A DNA stretch of 64,000 nt from Climacteris rufus (Eukaryota; Chordata; Aves; Passeriformes; Climacteridae): NCBI GenBank assembly GCA_013398175.1, contig VZRZ01004225.1, forward strand, positions 883,426 to 947,425, read 5' to 3'. A program made the position numbers and the translations under genes. Positions 38,268 through 50,849 of the stretch are shown here, piece after piece (positions within the stretch are counted from its first letter, which is position 1; the number at the start of each line of letters is the position of its first letter). The notes under the pieces are model-generated. The model ran no database searches. It was not told where the DNA came from and saw only the letters and a program-made list of their open reading frames with translations.

Positions 38268-38738
38268 TGTCACAATCCACCAAACACCCCCTGAAGTGCC
38301 CCCACACTCATTCCTGAGGCCTGGCACCACAGGACTGCATGTGACGTAAAGTGATGCAACAGGTCCAGGGTCTGCTACAAGACAATGGCAAACCTGCCCC
38401 CCCCAGGGGGAGGTGCCTGGATTTTCCTACCCAGCCTGAGCATATATTAACCCATGGAATTCTGTGTTTTTTGAGGGACCCTCACCACCAAGAAGACCTG
38501 CTGGAGAGGATCAAAGCTACATCATTGGGATCCACAGAGTGGTGATACTTTATTCCTCTGTCACTCTCTTTCTGTCCCCCCACCTCTTTTTTCTATTTCT
38601 TTCTCTTACCTTCTCTCTCTCTCTCCCATCTTTACCATCAAATAAAATCCATACTATTGACACTGGCATATGGTCTCGTTTGCACCTTTATTTGGGCAGA
38701 GGAATGTCTAAATAACCTGAACAAACCGTACCTTAACA
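38268..38738 (+). mobile_element. Endogenous retrovirus LTR (solo or 3' LTR)
   Basis: The segment starts TGTCACAATCC and ends CCGTACCTTAACA, giving the TG...CA termini of an LTR of about 471 bp. Inside are a TATA-like CATATATTAA at 38441-38450 and a long CT-rich stretch at about 38575-38630. An AATAAA polyadenylation signal follows at 38641-38646, about 195 bases after the TATA-like box. A 3' portion of roughly 90 bases completes the order U3-R-U5, sense on the plus strand. I could not find a matching target-site duplication, so the exact edges are uncertain. The LTR resembles avian ERV LTRs in organisation, but the family is not identified. No protein-coding remnant lies downstream, so any provirus is gone or lay upstream. 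Confidence 0.55.
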
Positions 38739-40860
38739 ATATGTCACCCTGGCAGGCACATTCTTGACAATAAAAGAAATAAAATGTTCTTTAAGTAAAA
38801 TGCCATGCTTTGCTGTTGCTACTGTTTTTCCTTAGTTGCTCTGAAAAAGTGAGTTTTTATCCCTCGAGAAAGAGAAGTATTGACCTTAGTACTTGTGAAC
38901 ACACATTTATAATACACACAAATTAAGAAATATTAACTATTTCCTTAGCTAAAAAGTGGGAAAGGCTATTTTCCATTTAAATTTGGAGTCTACCAAAACC
39001 AGAGCCTATCCATGAGGGAGGTCACTGAAACTCGTTCTAGAACAAAGCTTAAGGGTATATGCACTCCTATATGCAGGAATAGCAGCTATAACAATTTCAT
39101 GCCAAGTCTCCTACGTGTAGATAATTCATACCCTCATCAGGAATAATCTATCTGGGAGCTGGGGAAGCTTTTGTAGAATGAAAGCCAAATGCTGCTAATT
39201 GGCCTTGGCAAACACTGGAAGTGTGGGGGGCAGTACAATGTCAGTAGCCTAAATGTGCAAGGACTAGACATGCAGCAACCCCTTCCTCTCCCACAGCATG
39301 TGCCCAACCTTATGTGGACTAAATGCAGCCTAAACTGCAAATGCGCGGGATTTTAAGCAGACACAAATGAGAATCCCTACAATGGCCTCAATGCAATGCC
39401 AGTGACAAGAGCAGTCTTTTCTACAGGAAGGTGTGGTACCTCCTGCTAGCCAGCTGACATGCAGGTTCAATCTTTCACAGGCACAGCTTTAGGAGCCTAT
39501 AATTAGGTGTTTAACTAAAATAATCTATTTTTTTTTGTGCCATCTGCAAAACATAAAAATTAATAACTAGAAGAAATTAGATGCAAAAACATGTTTTTCA
39601 TTTTGAGGACATTAAGCTTAGGTTTATAATAAACAAAACCAAGTATTTTTTCTTGCTTTGCTAGACTAACACAACATAATATCCTTGAAAATTTGAGTTG
39701 TTTCCTACTTTCTTATATTCTGATAAATATTATTTATGTTTAGACTATCTAGTGCTTTTTTTTTTTTCAAAGGGAGGATCATATTAGACCTTTGATTTTG
39801 CTTGACTACGGAATTTGTAAAGGGTGAAAAACACTGCCTTGATCACTATGGTTTCAGACATGTAAACATTAAAATTATTTGAGAGAGAGAGAGAACAAAA
39901 AAAGAGACACCAAGTTTAGCAAGACAGTCTTTCAATGACATTTTCTCGAGTCCTGAAATTTTTGTTCTCAGAATTAACAGAGGGCTTCCTCTTATTTCCA
40001 GAACTGCCTACAGACCACATACTTTATACAATTAAACCTTGAAATTCTAAACCACAATAGAAATAGATTGTTGTGTAAAATTTTGGTTGCTTTGAATACT
40101 GAAACACTGAGTCCAGACTTTCAACTTAAATCTTACCTGTGAGTGACTTTCTTCAAGAGAGTACAGAGGAAATCTGAGACTCTCTACTACACGTCTGTTA
40201 CATATTAAGCCTCTGCTGAGAGCCTGAGGAAAGCGACCAGTCCCATACTGTCAATGCATCTCTTCAATTCTTTTCAACCAATGTCATTTTTGGAATAGGA
40301 AAAAACTAGTTGGCTCTATCAGTGGGCTAGGAAACAGCTCCTATAGCAAAGAAAGTATCCTCTATAATGACGACTGTTCTCTACTGTAGGACTCTCTTGA
40401 ATCATGAGGAGGACTTCTGAACTCTAGACATACGCATCACAGATTTTTCTTTCTCCTTAAAGTGTGCATTAAGGTAATGCAGATAATTCACCACTGTGCT
40501 AAAAAACCGCAAAGAATGAAATCACAAAGATTAAAATATTTACGTTGAGCAGATGATACAATTGAAGGGAAAAACAGAATAACAAATACTAGGTGCAAAG
40601 CAAGCCAATGATACACACTTTAAATCACTAGCTAAAATATGTAGGAAACAATTTACAACGCATTAAATCAAACCTTAATTCTGTGAGGTGCTATCAAAGA
40701 GATCTAGTCGTACAGTAAACTGAAATGGTACGTATCTAAATAGTAATCTCCTTAAAATGGAAAAATTGTAAAAGAAGAAAATTCATTGGCTAAGTAGTGT
40801 GCATAATCAACAAACAGTCCAGCCCCAATTTGCATCTTTTGTGACCTTATTAAAACTGTA
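38739..40860. other. Non-coding sequence, nothing recognised
   Basis: AT-rich, with a T run near 39760-39769 and a short GA run near 39882-39893. No gene or repeat family could be supported. Confidence 0.5.
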
Positions 40861-40884
40861 TGTGTGTGTGTGTGTGTGTGTGTG
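40861..40884. repeat. (TG)n microsatellite
   Basis: Twelve uninterrupted TG units, potentially polymorphic. It produces a meaningless His-Thr run in a minus-strand frame. Confidence 0.97.
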
Positions 40885-41289
40885 CATGTACTCAAATGTG
40901 ATACCATACAATTACACATAACTACTTCACTTGTGGAAATGTTGTCATTTGCTTCCATAGTCCCTTTTTACTTCTCTACAGGTAGAAATACTAACACAAT
41001 GACATTTTAGCAGCAACTAATAGAAACAACCATTTAATCAACGTTTGAGATTATATACTTCAGAACAGAGAGCATGCTCTACAAGCCTGACTCGTTTATT
41101 TCAACAATATTTGTATTCCCTTAAATGTTATGTACTTAGAAGTCCGTAAAGGTGCTTGCACTTTTCAAGTAAAATCCAGGAAAAACAGAACTGCATCTGG
41201 GGCTTCAGCTTTTATAGCAATGGGAAAAGTTGAACACATAGCTTCCATATCAATATTTAATTTTTTATTTCTTTAGGCCTTACAGTTAG
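40885..41289. other. Non-coding sequence, nothing recognised
   Basis: No gene or repeat could be supported. Confidence 0.5.
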
Positions 41290-41408
41290 AAAAAACCGCC
41301 CCCCACCAAAAAAAAACCAACAGAAAAAAACCAAAACCAACCAAACAAACAAACAAACAAAAAACCAACCAAAAAACCAACCAAACAAAAAAAAACCACA
41401 CAAAAAAA
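41290..41408. repeat. A/C-rich low-complexity tract (CAAA/CCAA)n
   Basis: About 120 bases composed almost wholly of A and C, with irregular CAAA and CCAA units including AAACAAACAAACAAAC. It is a purely simple repeat. Confidence 0.95.
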
Positions 41409-42700
41409 GTAACTAGCAGATACCTGATATGATGAAATAACTCAAGAGTTAAAAGTGGTCTTAAACAATAGCATTTACATGAATCTCAGCTGTCCATGCT
41501 TCATTTAAAGGTTTTCTGTATGCAAACTAAAATATTAGCCTTTGCCAGCTCCCAGGTAAAAAGAGGGCACACAGTGCTGCCCTTCACATCCACTGCAGAG
41601 GAGTACAAAGGATGTTTAAAGCCTATTTCTAGTGCTTTTTGTTTTCCAAAGATCTGAAATCAGAAATAAAATAATCTTTGAAATTGTCATCAATGTTTTC
41701 AGAAAAGTGAAGAAAAATATCAGTTAACTTGCCCAGCATGCTCATGAAATACATTTCCCCCCATTTTTATTTATTTATATAAAATCAACACTCTTTTCCC
41801 TTCTTGATGAATGCTGCAATTGAAAAAAATGAAAAAAGTTTTCTGAAAGGAGAACACTTACTGTCCTCACCTGTATTTTACAAACACCAGAGAAGGTATA
41901 ATTCTTTCTTGTGAACCCACACATTAGTTTATGTTGTCTATACTTTTCAAACCACCTTGCTTCAGAGAAAAATAGGGCAAAAAAAACCCCCCAAATCATA
42001 GCTGAATGCAGACTCCATTAGAGTTCTGTTGATGTATCTGAAGAAGAAAATCCTCTGTCAGTTTCTACAGGCTGCAGAAACTCCTCCATTTCTTTTAATG
42101 ACCTATTCCCTCTGTCTGATTCAATACAGCCCACTGGCTATGGAAATGACAACACTCAGCAGGTGACAACAAAACGGTCAACAAACAGTGCTGAGATATG
42201 TCATTTTCTTCAAACACTTTCTCAGGAATTAAATGACACACTACTGTATGCCATGTCCTGCTCAGATCAAATATTTTTTTATTAAATGAAACTGAACACA
42301 CATATATATATAGTTTCCATATAAAATGCAGGTTTAAGTGTACTGCTCCAACCTCCAACTGCAAAACAATTTGCTGTTTCCCACACCTCCCCCAGTCTCT
42401 TTTAGCATATAACCCCCTGGGCAGCAAATACTCAGATGCTGTACCTTTGCCATAACTCCAGACTGAAAGCCCTGCCCTTACGGAGTCAATCTGATGCATT
42501 TGCTATGACTGGGACAAATTGAAGTATGCAAATTAGCACCTTTTGAGTCTCCTGAACCCAGGAAATTCTCTTACTACGTGTTCCAGCTAATGGACCTGAG
42601 ATGTCCTTTGTAACAGTGCTGTCTGTGCAACTCCTTTAACCTTTTCAGATTCTGATCTAGCCTTTGTTCCTAGCCCTTTTTAGAATCATGCAATGTATCA
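41409..42700. other. Non-coding sequence; longest reading frame of the window
   Basis: The minus-strand frame at 42095-42499 is the longest in the window (134 codons). It has no recognisable domain and a composition like the flanks, so I treat it as chance. A short TATATATATA run lies at about 42302-42311. Confidence 0.5.
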
Positions 42701-42790
42701 AGTTAACCTCTGTTATAATTTAAACCAGTGTAACACCAGAGCCATATCATAGCATTCAGTGGCATTTACACATGTTTAAAGTGCAAAAGA
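42701..42790 (+). repeat. Possible old amniote repeat fragment
   Basis: AATTTAAACCAGTGTAACAC and later CAGTGGCATTTACACATG resemble the 'TTTACACCAGTGTAA...GGAGTTACAC' palindromic amniote repeat. This is a weak, short match from memory. Confidence 0.22.
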
Positions 42791-45700
42791 GCATCCAACA
42801 GTGAATAGAGGCCCACAACATTAAAATTTCTATGAGAGTTTTTTCTGCCTGCTGTCAGCTTCAAATACTTATCTTTACTCTGAATCACTTAAACTAGTAC
42901 AAAATGAACAATTAGATTTCTAAAGTTCTAAATCAATTAACATCAGGTTTAAGAGTTTGTCCTTTTACGACAAGAGTATGATCTTCTGAGAAGACTGCCA
43001 ATCTACAAAGAACCTGAGGAGCAACTGCTGATCAAGTGTGAAGAGATTCCTATGTAGATTATATATGTAGCTGCAGAAAGATGAAATAATATTTATCCTC
43101 AAATCATAAAGGGAGAGCTACCACTGGAGAGGCCTTGTCCCTGGAAAGGCACACTGAAAAGCAAGATAGTAATCATTTCCTACCACAGTCCTATGACTCT
43201 TTTCACAACAATTCAGCATTTACACTAATTTCCTGCCTTTAAACTGTGTTTGGGTGTGGTATTTGAGCAGTTAATAAACAGACGTTTCATGTCACCCCAA
43301 ATTACTGCTTCCAAGTAGATTGTGTGCCTATCTTTTTCTCAACATAGCATTTAGTATGCTCTTATTCTCCTGTCTTGTTGAATTATTTTTTTTAAATTTT
43401 GTTCCTAATTTAATATTCTTTGGTCCTGTCCACTTGGAATTGTATCTTTTTTAGAAAGTTGTACTTCCCTCTATGCATATACAATCTCTTACATCATAAA
43501 TCCATCGTTGTTCAGTTTATACTAAGACACTATAGCATCCCATTAATTACTGTTATATCACTGTTTCTGAATGGCTAAGTTGAATTGTATAATCATCAGC
43601 TATTCTAGAGAAAACATGGTTGCATTCTAAACGTTTTGGATTTTTGATAGAGATGTAGATGAAATAAATGTATTTTTTTCTCCCTTGTGCTCAATTTCTG
43701 GACTGCATTTTGTTGAGAGCATTTGGTGTACCTTTTGGTTTTGCACCCAAATGCTCTGGATGCCACTTAATGTCAGGAAGAAAACTCATAAAAATAGGCT
43801 GTACTCGACAATGAGGAGGTTCAGATTCAAAATTTAAGTATACAAAGTAGACTCAACACATGCCTTACAGAAATCATTCCCTCATAGAGCTTTTACATGA
43901 TCCACAAACCTTCACTTCTGCCTTGCTATGTATTTGTTCTGTCTCAGTGCATTTATGCACAGCTCTTCAAAAACAGAATGTTTAGGATCTCTTTGCTGTG
44001 TGGTTTGATCTGTAACAGCCATTTCTGCTTAATTCATCTTTTAATTTCCATCTTTTTTTGGCTATTGATGCATAACTTAATCACTACTTCATCCTGAAAT
44101 TCTTTACTTTCAGACAGCACAGATCTGTGGTCTCCAACTTACCCTAAGTTTTGTCAGCCTTTTCACATTTTCCTCTTTTCATCTGCCTTTGACACATGCT
44201 AACAGATGTCAGTTAGTAGTCTACCCCTTTAAACCAATGCAGACAAGAAGCTGAACAGTCTTCTTCATTCTCAGGAAGTGTACCACCGACATCATCATTA
44301 GCAATTGCCCTTCACAAATTTCCAAGCCAGTAGAAGTCTTTTCTCCTGACATCTTTTACAGCCTGGAAAAATCCTCCATCAGTACTACCATCTGCTGCTT
44401 CCTCACCTTTAGTCTTGTGTCACCATTTCTGTGTTGACTAGTGTTACACAGAGATAACCTCATTATGCAATACTCAGAAAGACTGAAAATAGCAAATGAG
44501 AAGACCAATCTTCTCCCTAATATTTTATAGCACTCCAACACTTTCATGTCTTTTTTCCCACTTTTTAAACTTTGTCAGATGGGACTCCCTATAATAATTC
44601 AAATATTGGATGAAATGAGATTTCCACTCAGCTGTAGCCTAGCCAGTCAACTTTTACTTGCTTTTCTATTGCTTAGATCTAATTAATGCACTACAAAGTT
44701 TTACACAACATTCACAGGGGAAGAAAAATTTTAGAACTATGAATCTTGTTCACTTATCTTTATTCATATTGCTTGGCTGATTTTAATACCTATCTAACAA
44801 TGTGCTTACAGGGCAAAGTATGGGTACTTTTTTCACTTCAGGAGAAAGTTCCGTTTCTCCATGACACTGTTAATTGTGTGCAACTCTTGTACTATCCACA
44901 GTTGTTCATCACTGCAAAAATGTAAATTACTTGCTCTGTTTGCTGTTCTCTAATTTGCCTTAAAAAAACATTTTCATGGACTTTAACCAATCTAAACTGG
45001 CTGCATGCTTAACACGCATATTTACAATGTATGGAAAACTTTACCCATGTGCACTCCAGCAAGATGATTTTTTAAAAAAATGAATAATGTCATTGTCTTA
45101 TTATTATCTTTGAATCTATTTATTTTAGGTTCACAGCAACATCTTTAAAATATGAATAGATACTGTAGTGAAACTGTATAGTTAATTCTTTTTGGCTACA
45201 AAGCTTGATAGAATACCACTGTCCCATAAAGTGTGTCTCTAATTCTACAAAAATAATGACAGAAATAGAGGACAAGGCCCACTCGGACAACAGAGAAATT
45301 ATACAAAAGTTCCCTTCAAATTTGTTACTTGTTTCTACACCTTCTGTATTTGATAACATTAATTCATGAACTGGATGATAAAACTGCATTAACTTGAGGA
45401 GTATGTGAAAACATTTTCCCAATAACAACTTCCAATTTTTCAGGTTGAAGATGGGAAAAATCCTTTTGTACAGTAACTACTGAGATATTAACAACCTTTG
45501 CTAGCATTCAGTAGATCATTCAGGTGACCATGAGCACTTCTGAGAGTATCACAATTATGATTCAATCTTTTATTTTCAGCTATCACACAGCTTGAAGAGT
45601 AGGATGGGATCAGCCCCTTGAACACAGTTGCAGATACAGCTTTACTTTAGTTTAGGAGTGCAGGTGGATGTGGTTCTAGGTACCTGCAAACAGAAGACTG

Positions 45701-47055
45701 TTGGAGTGCTCACTTGGAGTGAAGAAACTTCTTAATTTTCCTCTTTCCTGAGAAACTTAAGCTTATCTGACATGCTGCAGAAAACAACTCAGTGACCCAG
45801 ATATAGTCTCAGCTACTCTATCTGGTACTGGCATCCCTGGAATGATTCACTAGAAACTGCAGATGTTGCATTTATCTGCACATTTACCTCACAATTAATA
45901 AGCCCCTCTCTGAAGCACATAGTATACTAAGTTGACAGACAGGATATATTTGTACAGTTTCATGAACACATTACAGTGTTGGATACATTAATAAAAGTAA
46001 TTAGAAAAAAAATCAAACTAGTAGGATGAGAGGCATTATTCAATTGTTCACAATACTAGCAATTCATCAGGCTTCTTACATCCATAGGGTGTGGGCGGTT
46101 TGCTTGTTTGTTGACTTTAAATATAGAAAAGCTAAAATAACATTAATGGGTTTAATAGCCTGTGGCTTCTCTATAGGATGGAGGTAGAGAGACAATTAAA
46201 ACTTCATGAAGTTCCATCCACAAGAGGAGCTTTCCAGAGGAGCAAAACACATGTGAAGTATATTTACAAAATACAAGACTGCCTTTCATGCATGGAAAGT
46301 CTGGGACTACTGCATGGAGTAGAGCCAAATTGCAGAATTTGGGCCATTTGTAGCTTCCAAGTAGTTCAAATTCTGCTCCCATTCTATGGTGACATTCCAT
46401 GATCAAGGCTGTGGTGATACAGGGAGTTTTAGGAAATAAAACAAGGGCTTATAGGCCTTGTTCACATCTCAGATGACTTTGTTGGGTCATCTTGGACACA
46501 ACTAGACATCCACTGCAGGTATCCTCTCTACATTGTTAACCACTTCATTCCAGTTAAGTGGATTGTACCTTGTGACTCTTGACTCAATGAAGAATACAAC
46601 TTATAGGGTCAGATTGTTTTCACTGAGGTTGTCACTCCTTAGATCTTAATAGGAACCTGATTTTGTTTCTCTTATTGAATCTGATACTGCAATTACAAAG
46701 ATCTTTTTTCATCACAAAATACTTAATGGGAGAGAAGGTTACAATATAAAGTAAAAGGGAAATGCAAGTCTCATAAAATTTCCAAGACAACTTTCAACAA
46801 GGCTTTTGAAAAGCTTCTAGGAAGGTAGGTGGGCACCTTTATGGAACAGATCGAGAATTCAGTAATTGTCATCCACTTGTAAATCACAGGTGCACAACAG
46901 CTCTTGCTATGGGAATGAATGAGATTGGTAGGTGGCTGTTTTTCTGTCCAGTTCAGTAGTTCAATTCCATCAAATCTATCAAAATTATCTAATGTGCAAT
47001 AACTTTAGGGACATGGCAGAAATAAACTAAGGTCTTCCAATTAGTTCGATTTTTA
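42791..47055. other. Non-coding sequence, nothing recognised
   Basis: Overlapping frames on both strands at 46152-46406 (84 codons minus, 74 plus) lack motifs. A near-palindrome around CATGCATG lies at about 46283-46300. No gene could be supported. Confidence 0.5.
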
Positions 47056-47100
47056 CTTTGGTTTTGGTTTGTTTGTTTCTTTGTTTCTGTTTGCGTTTTT
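47056..47100. repeat. T/G-rich (GTTT)n-like tract
   Basis: Irregular GTTT/CTTT units, including TTTGTTTGTTTCTTTGTTTC. This is a simple low-complexity repeat. Confidence 0.85.
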
Positions 47101-47684
47101 TGAAACTCATGGTACAAATCTACACCGTAACAGTTATTCATGCCAGTGCTCACAACTGAACTAGCCTACAAAAAGAAAAGAAAGATAACACTTTTTATTG
47201 CACTGACACTTCAGTAACCATCCAAGTTAAGGATTTCTTCACACAAAATGAGGTACGACAGTATAGCAATTTAAAGCAACTAGTGTCTAAGTTACTGTGT
47301 ATGTAATGTGTATGTAACACTGTATGAAAGTGTTACAGTTTCTTAACAGTTGAATAGGCACTGCTGAAGCAAAGAATGCAATTATGAAAGTTATCACTTG
47401 TATGCAGAAATACAAAACGTGTACTGCTCACTACAGTTCAGATACACACTTTTATTATTATTATTAATACCATCTCTCTATCCTAGCCTGACTTTAAAAT
47501 TATTCATTTGTGGTTGATTCCAAATATTTAGTCTTCAAGAAGACACTGATATCTATAAAGGAAGAAACATTTACTTTCAAAAATATTAGATTTTATTTGA
47601 AAATAATGTACATTATACTTTTAATTGTTTTACAGTTCAAATTGTAAGGTGTGTTCTTTTTTGTTCAAGAATTTTAAAAGCAAC
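47101..47684. other. Non-coding sequence, nothing recognised
   Basis: A tandem pair of GTGTATGTAA strings and a 7-bp inverted repeat GTAACAC/GTGTTAC lie near 47299-47335. A short (TTA)n run lies near 47451-47466. No gene could be supported. Confidence 0.5.
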
Positions 47685-47960
47685 TAATTTAAATATGCAA
47701 AATTATCTTGAGTTGTTCATACGTGAACTTAAAAGCCATGCAACACAGGAAAATTAAGTAATTATGCCTCCAAGTTATTTACTGCAATTAAGCTCATTTA
47801 TCATATGCAAATTAGTGCAAACTGGTCTCATTAGTTACTAAATTACTCAATATGAGCTGAACAATGTAGCACTCCAGTTTGTAATGAAAAATCCCTGTAG
47901 AGGCAAGCAGTATCAATTAAGCTAATTTGCATATGCAAATATATTCACTAACTTTCCCTT
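47685..47960. promoter_or_regulatory. Candidate POU/homeodomain enhancer with duplicated module
   Basis: The block is crowded with homeodomain cores (AATTAA, TAATTA-like, TTAAGTAATTATG) and POU octamers. An approximately 28-bp module occurs twice. At 47785-47812 it reads CAATTAAGCT, then CATTTAT, then CATATGCAAAT. At 47914-47940 it reads CAATTAAGCT, then AATTTG, then CATATGCAAAT. The second copy contains the 16-bp perfect palindrome ATTTGCATATGCAAAT (47925-47940), two abutting octamer motifs in opposite orientation. POU factors (OCT/BRN families) bind ATGCAAAT. No reading frame or simple repeat explains the block. Its conserved-enhancer status is inferred from motif density and internal duplication. 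Confidence 0.45.
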
Positions 47961-48589
47961 TTCTCTATATTTAGTTCTACATTTCCTGATCATTCCTGAT
48001 TATAAGAAGGATGTAGGGTTACTGACCCTTTTCCACACCTTCTCAATAGCAATGAAGTTACAGAAAAAAAAGAACAGGGGTCCTGAAAAAAGTGATGAAA
48101 ATCTTGCTAATTTTTACAACCAATTTCAGCCAAATTTTTAAGAGTAGGTACCAGAAGCAATTTTTTTTTACTGGCTTTAGTTGATAAACAGATATATATA
48201 TACAGAAATATAATATGAAAGATATCTATTCCTGTTATAACACCACTTTTCAGAAGAAAAGGAATGTACAAGGTAACAAAAACAAAGCCCACACCTTGGC
48301 AAATCAAAAATCTGGTCAAAAATTAATTAACATATTGCCATTATCTAATTTTCTCCTTCATTATGTCCTATTCTACTATTCATAATACAGGTGATTTTAC
48401 TTGAAAAACATTTAAAAGACATTTCAGTGACATGAATATTCTGATATAGTAACGTTTGAGTAATCATCTTTTGTGATGATTTTTTTCCCCCAAGCACACA
48501 GTGGATAGTGCCTTTGGCTTCAAACCTACCACTGAGAATCTCTTCAGCATGATATAGAGTTATCAGCTGTGCCTTGGAGATTTTTCGAC
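47961..48589. other. Non-coding sequence, nothing recognised
   Basis: Contains a short TATATATATA run near 48191-48202. No gene could be supported. Confidence 0.5.
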
Positions 48590-48796
48590 ACAGAATTACA
48601 CAATTTTAGAATGGTTTGGGTTGAAAGGGACCTTAAAGATCACCTAGCTCCAAACTCCCTGTGATGGGCAGGAACACCTTCCACTAGACCCGGTTGCTCA
48701 AAGCCCCATCCAGCCTGGACTTGAACACTGTCAGAGATGGGGCAGCCACAGCTTCTCTGGGCAACCTGTTCGCTGCCTCACCACCTTCATAATGAC
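48590..48796 (-). mobile_element. CR1 LINE, 5'-truncated 3' end
   Basis: On the plus strand the segment reads TTTTAGAATGGTTTGGGTTG, AAAGGGACCTTAAAGATCAC and CTAGCTCCAA. It then has GATGGGCAGGAACACC, GGTTGCTCAAAGCCCCATCC, TTGAACACTGTCAGAGATGG and CTTCTCTGGGCAACCTGTTC. This is the reverse complement of the 3' end of avian CR1 elements, which terminate in ATTCTATG-type repeats, here at the 48590 side. Similarity ends near 48796, as expected for a 5'-truncated copy. CR1 inserts typically lack target-site duplications, and none is seen. Divergence from the remembered consensus is moderate. This is the best lineage marker in the window. Confidence 0.93.
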
Positions 48797-50782
48797 GGTG
48801 TGCATAAGTGTTGCATTTCATACGTAAGCAAAACATAAGCCTCTGTGTAGATCTAGATTTGTACAAAAGACAAATGCAAAGACACATCCAGCCTTACGCA
48901 TATGAAGTTCTTTAGAAGTGTATTTAGAAGAATATCCTTTGATCAGAGTTTTTGCTCAATTTTTCATCTCTAGATTTATGTAAAGGTAATACTGTGTTGA
49001 TATTTTTGGAGTTGGTGAAGTCTGCAATCAACCAAACAGAATTCACTGTATGATCCCTGGCCAGAAATACTATCTCAGATCAAAATAAACATTTGATTCC
49101 TTAACACTAAAACAAATTTTCATGGATTAAAGCATTCTTCATTCAATGATATGTAAGTATGATATGGAAATATATGGATTTAATATATATGGACATGACT
49201 AATGTATATAATGTGTACATAGACATGACTGACACTACCTGCTTGTAGACTCAACATGTAAAAATATCACAAGTTGCACCTCCACTTCTGTTTTCGTAAC
49301 ATCACTATAAACTATACCCACTTTAAAAAAATACACTGTATTATGCTTCTCATTTGTCTGTCAATAAATTTTGAAGTATCAAAATATTAAAAGGATTAGA
49401 GAGGCTCCTTAATTTCTGAGCTTACACTTAACCCTTACACTTAACAAACCATTAGTTCAACTTCTTCAGATAGCAGACTTTGAAACCAAAATTCACAAGG
49501 TATAATCAAGGTTGTTTATTCACTTGCAAACAATACTTATCATGATACTTATTTGAAAACAATTTCTGTGAGCAGCAGACTAAGTGAGAACATGACAAAA
49601 GTGTATTCCATCACAGAATCTGTCTGATTTTTGTTTTAAAAATAATTTTGTCTTCTGGTGATTGTATTTCTACCTATTAGATCACAAGGCAGTACTTTGA
49701 AGTTCATTCTGATCTGCTTAGAAATGGTGCATTTGAATGCCTGACCCAGGTTTTCTTCCCAAGGGTTGATTACTCTGCTAAAATAAGACTAAATCTTAAT
49801 GTCGTGATAAACTTTTCACCACTTTTAATTCATTTTGTCCTTTATGCATCATCAACAGTCTATCTCTTGCAAATATCAGAGTAGAACTTCCTATTATCAC
49901 TTGAGCAATTTGATAAAAGCATCACCCTCTTTGAAAAGGTCACACCTCAAGAGATATTCAATACAACAGTGATGGTAATTTCAATTTAAAATCCTCAGTT
50001 TTGGGTACAAGTGCAATACAGGGTTTTTTTAGTAGTAGTATGATAAAGCTATATTCTGAAAACACCTTAATTTATCACAAATAAATACAAAAAATGAAAA
50101 CATAAGGGGAATCTAGTTTAAACAAGTATGGAAGTCACTAATTGTTTTAATACACAGTAAGTGAAAAACTCAAATATCAGGTAGTTTCAAGGTGGCCATC
50201 CTACTTTTTTTCATTTTCATTCATAAGGGTTATACTTAATACCTAAAGAGTGCAAATAAATCAGTGTCAATGAGGTTTTATCTAGATATGATTTATAAAC
50301 AATATTGTGAAAAACCTACCTTTAGGATACACGTTTACATATATCCTAATCCAAATTACATAAACTGAAATATCACAAAACTGCTATTTCATTGTTTTCT
50401 CTGTCATGAGACAGCACAATAGTATTTCTGCCTAATATGCACAGTCCTGTAGATACTGGTGCAGATCTCTGACACGATAACTACAACAAAAGTATTCGCT
50501 TACAGAATTAAAAAATTGACCTAGACCTCTGCAAAGAGTGCACAACTAAGCAAATCATCTCCTTCATGATTCTTGTTCCAAAGAGAAATTAATTCTAGTA
50601 GTTAATCTTATGTTTTCTGAAAATTACCTTTGTTGCTATTCTGCATTTAGTTACTTTAAAAGATGTGAAAATTCTGACATTATCTATAGTGCTTTTGAAT
50701 ACCACAGCTGAGTCAGGACAGAGAAAGCTCTCAATCATTTCAAACTAAGTGGAATATTTCTCATGATAACATCTTAATTTAC
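48797..50782. other. Non-coding sequence, nothing recognised
   Basis: AT-rich. One further exon-like interval is noted under findings (50320-50364 minus, 45 nt). It is too short to support alone. Nothing else was recognised. Confidence 0.45.
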
Positions 50783-50849
50783 CTCTTTCGTACCTCTCAA
50801 AAGATAATACACCAGACAATATATTTGCATTGAGAAGCTGTGTACATTG
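50783..50849 (-). other. Weak candidate exon, 67 nt
   Basis: On the minus strand an acceptor CTGCTCTTATTTAG ends at 50850 and a donor AAAGAG|GTAAAT follows 50783. The phase-0 entry frame reads QCTQLLNANILSGVLSFERY without a stop. That entry phase matches the exit phase of the candidate exon at 51622-51698. The peptide is unrecognised and two donors are possible. It is supported only by splice-like flanks and phase. Confidence 0.15.

Noticed and set aside
41290..41408. A/C-rich tract as a CRISPR-like or regulatory array
   Set aside because: Units are irregular and purely A/C. It is a simple low-complexity repeat without spacers.
42095..42499. Longest open frame in the window, 134 codons, minus strand
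   Set aside because: No recognisable domain or motif, no splice context, and a composition like the flanks. A frame of this length is expected occasionally in 64 kb on six frames.
46152..46406. Open frames on both strands over the same interval
   Set aside because: Both are motif-free. Double-strand openness reflects a lack of stop trinucleotides rather than coding.
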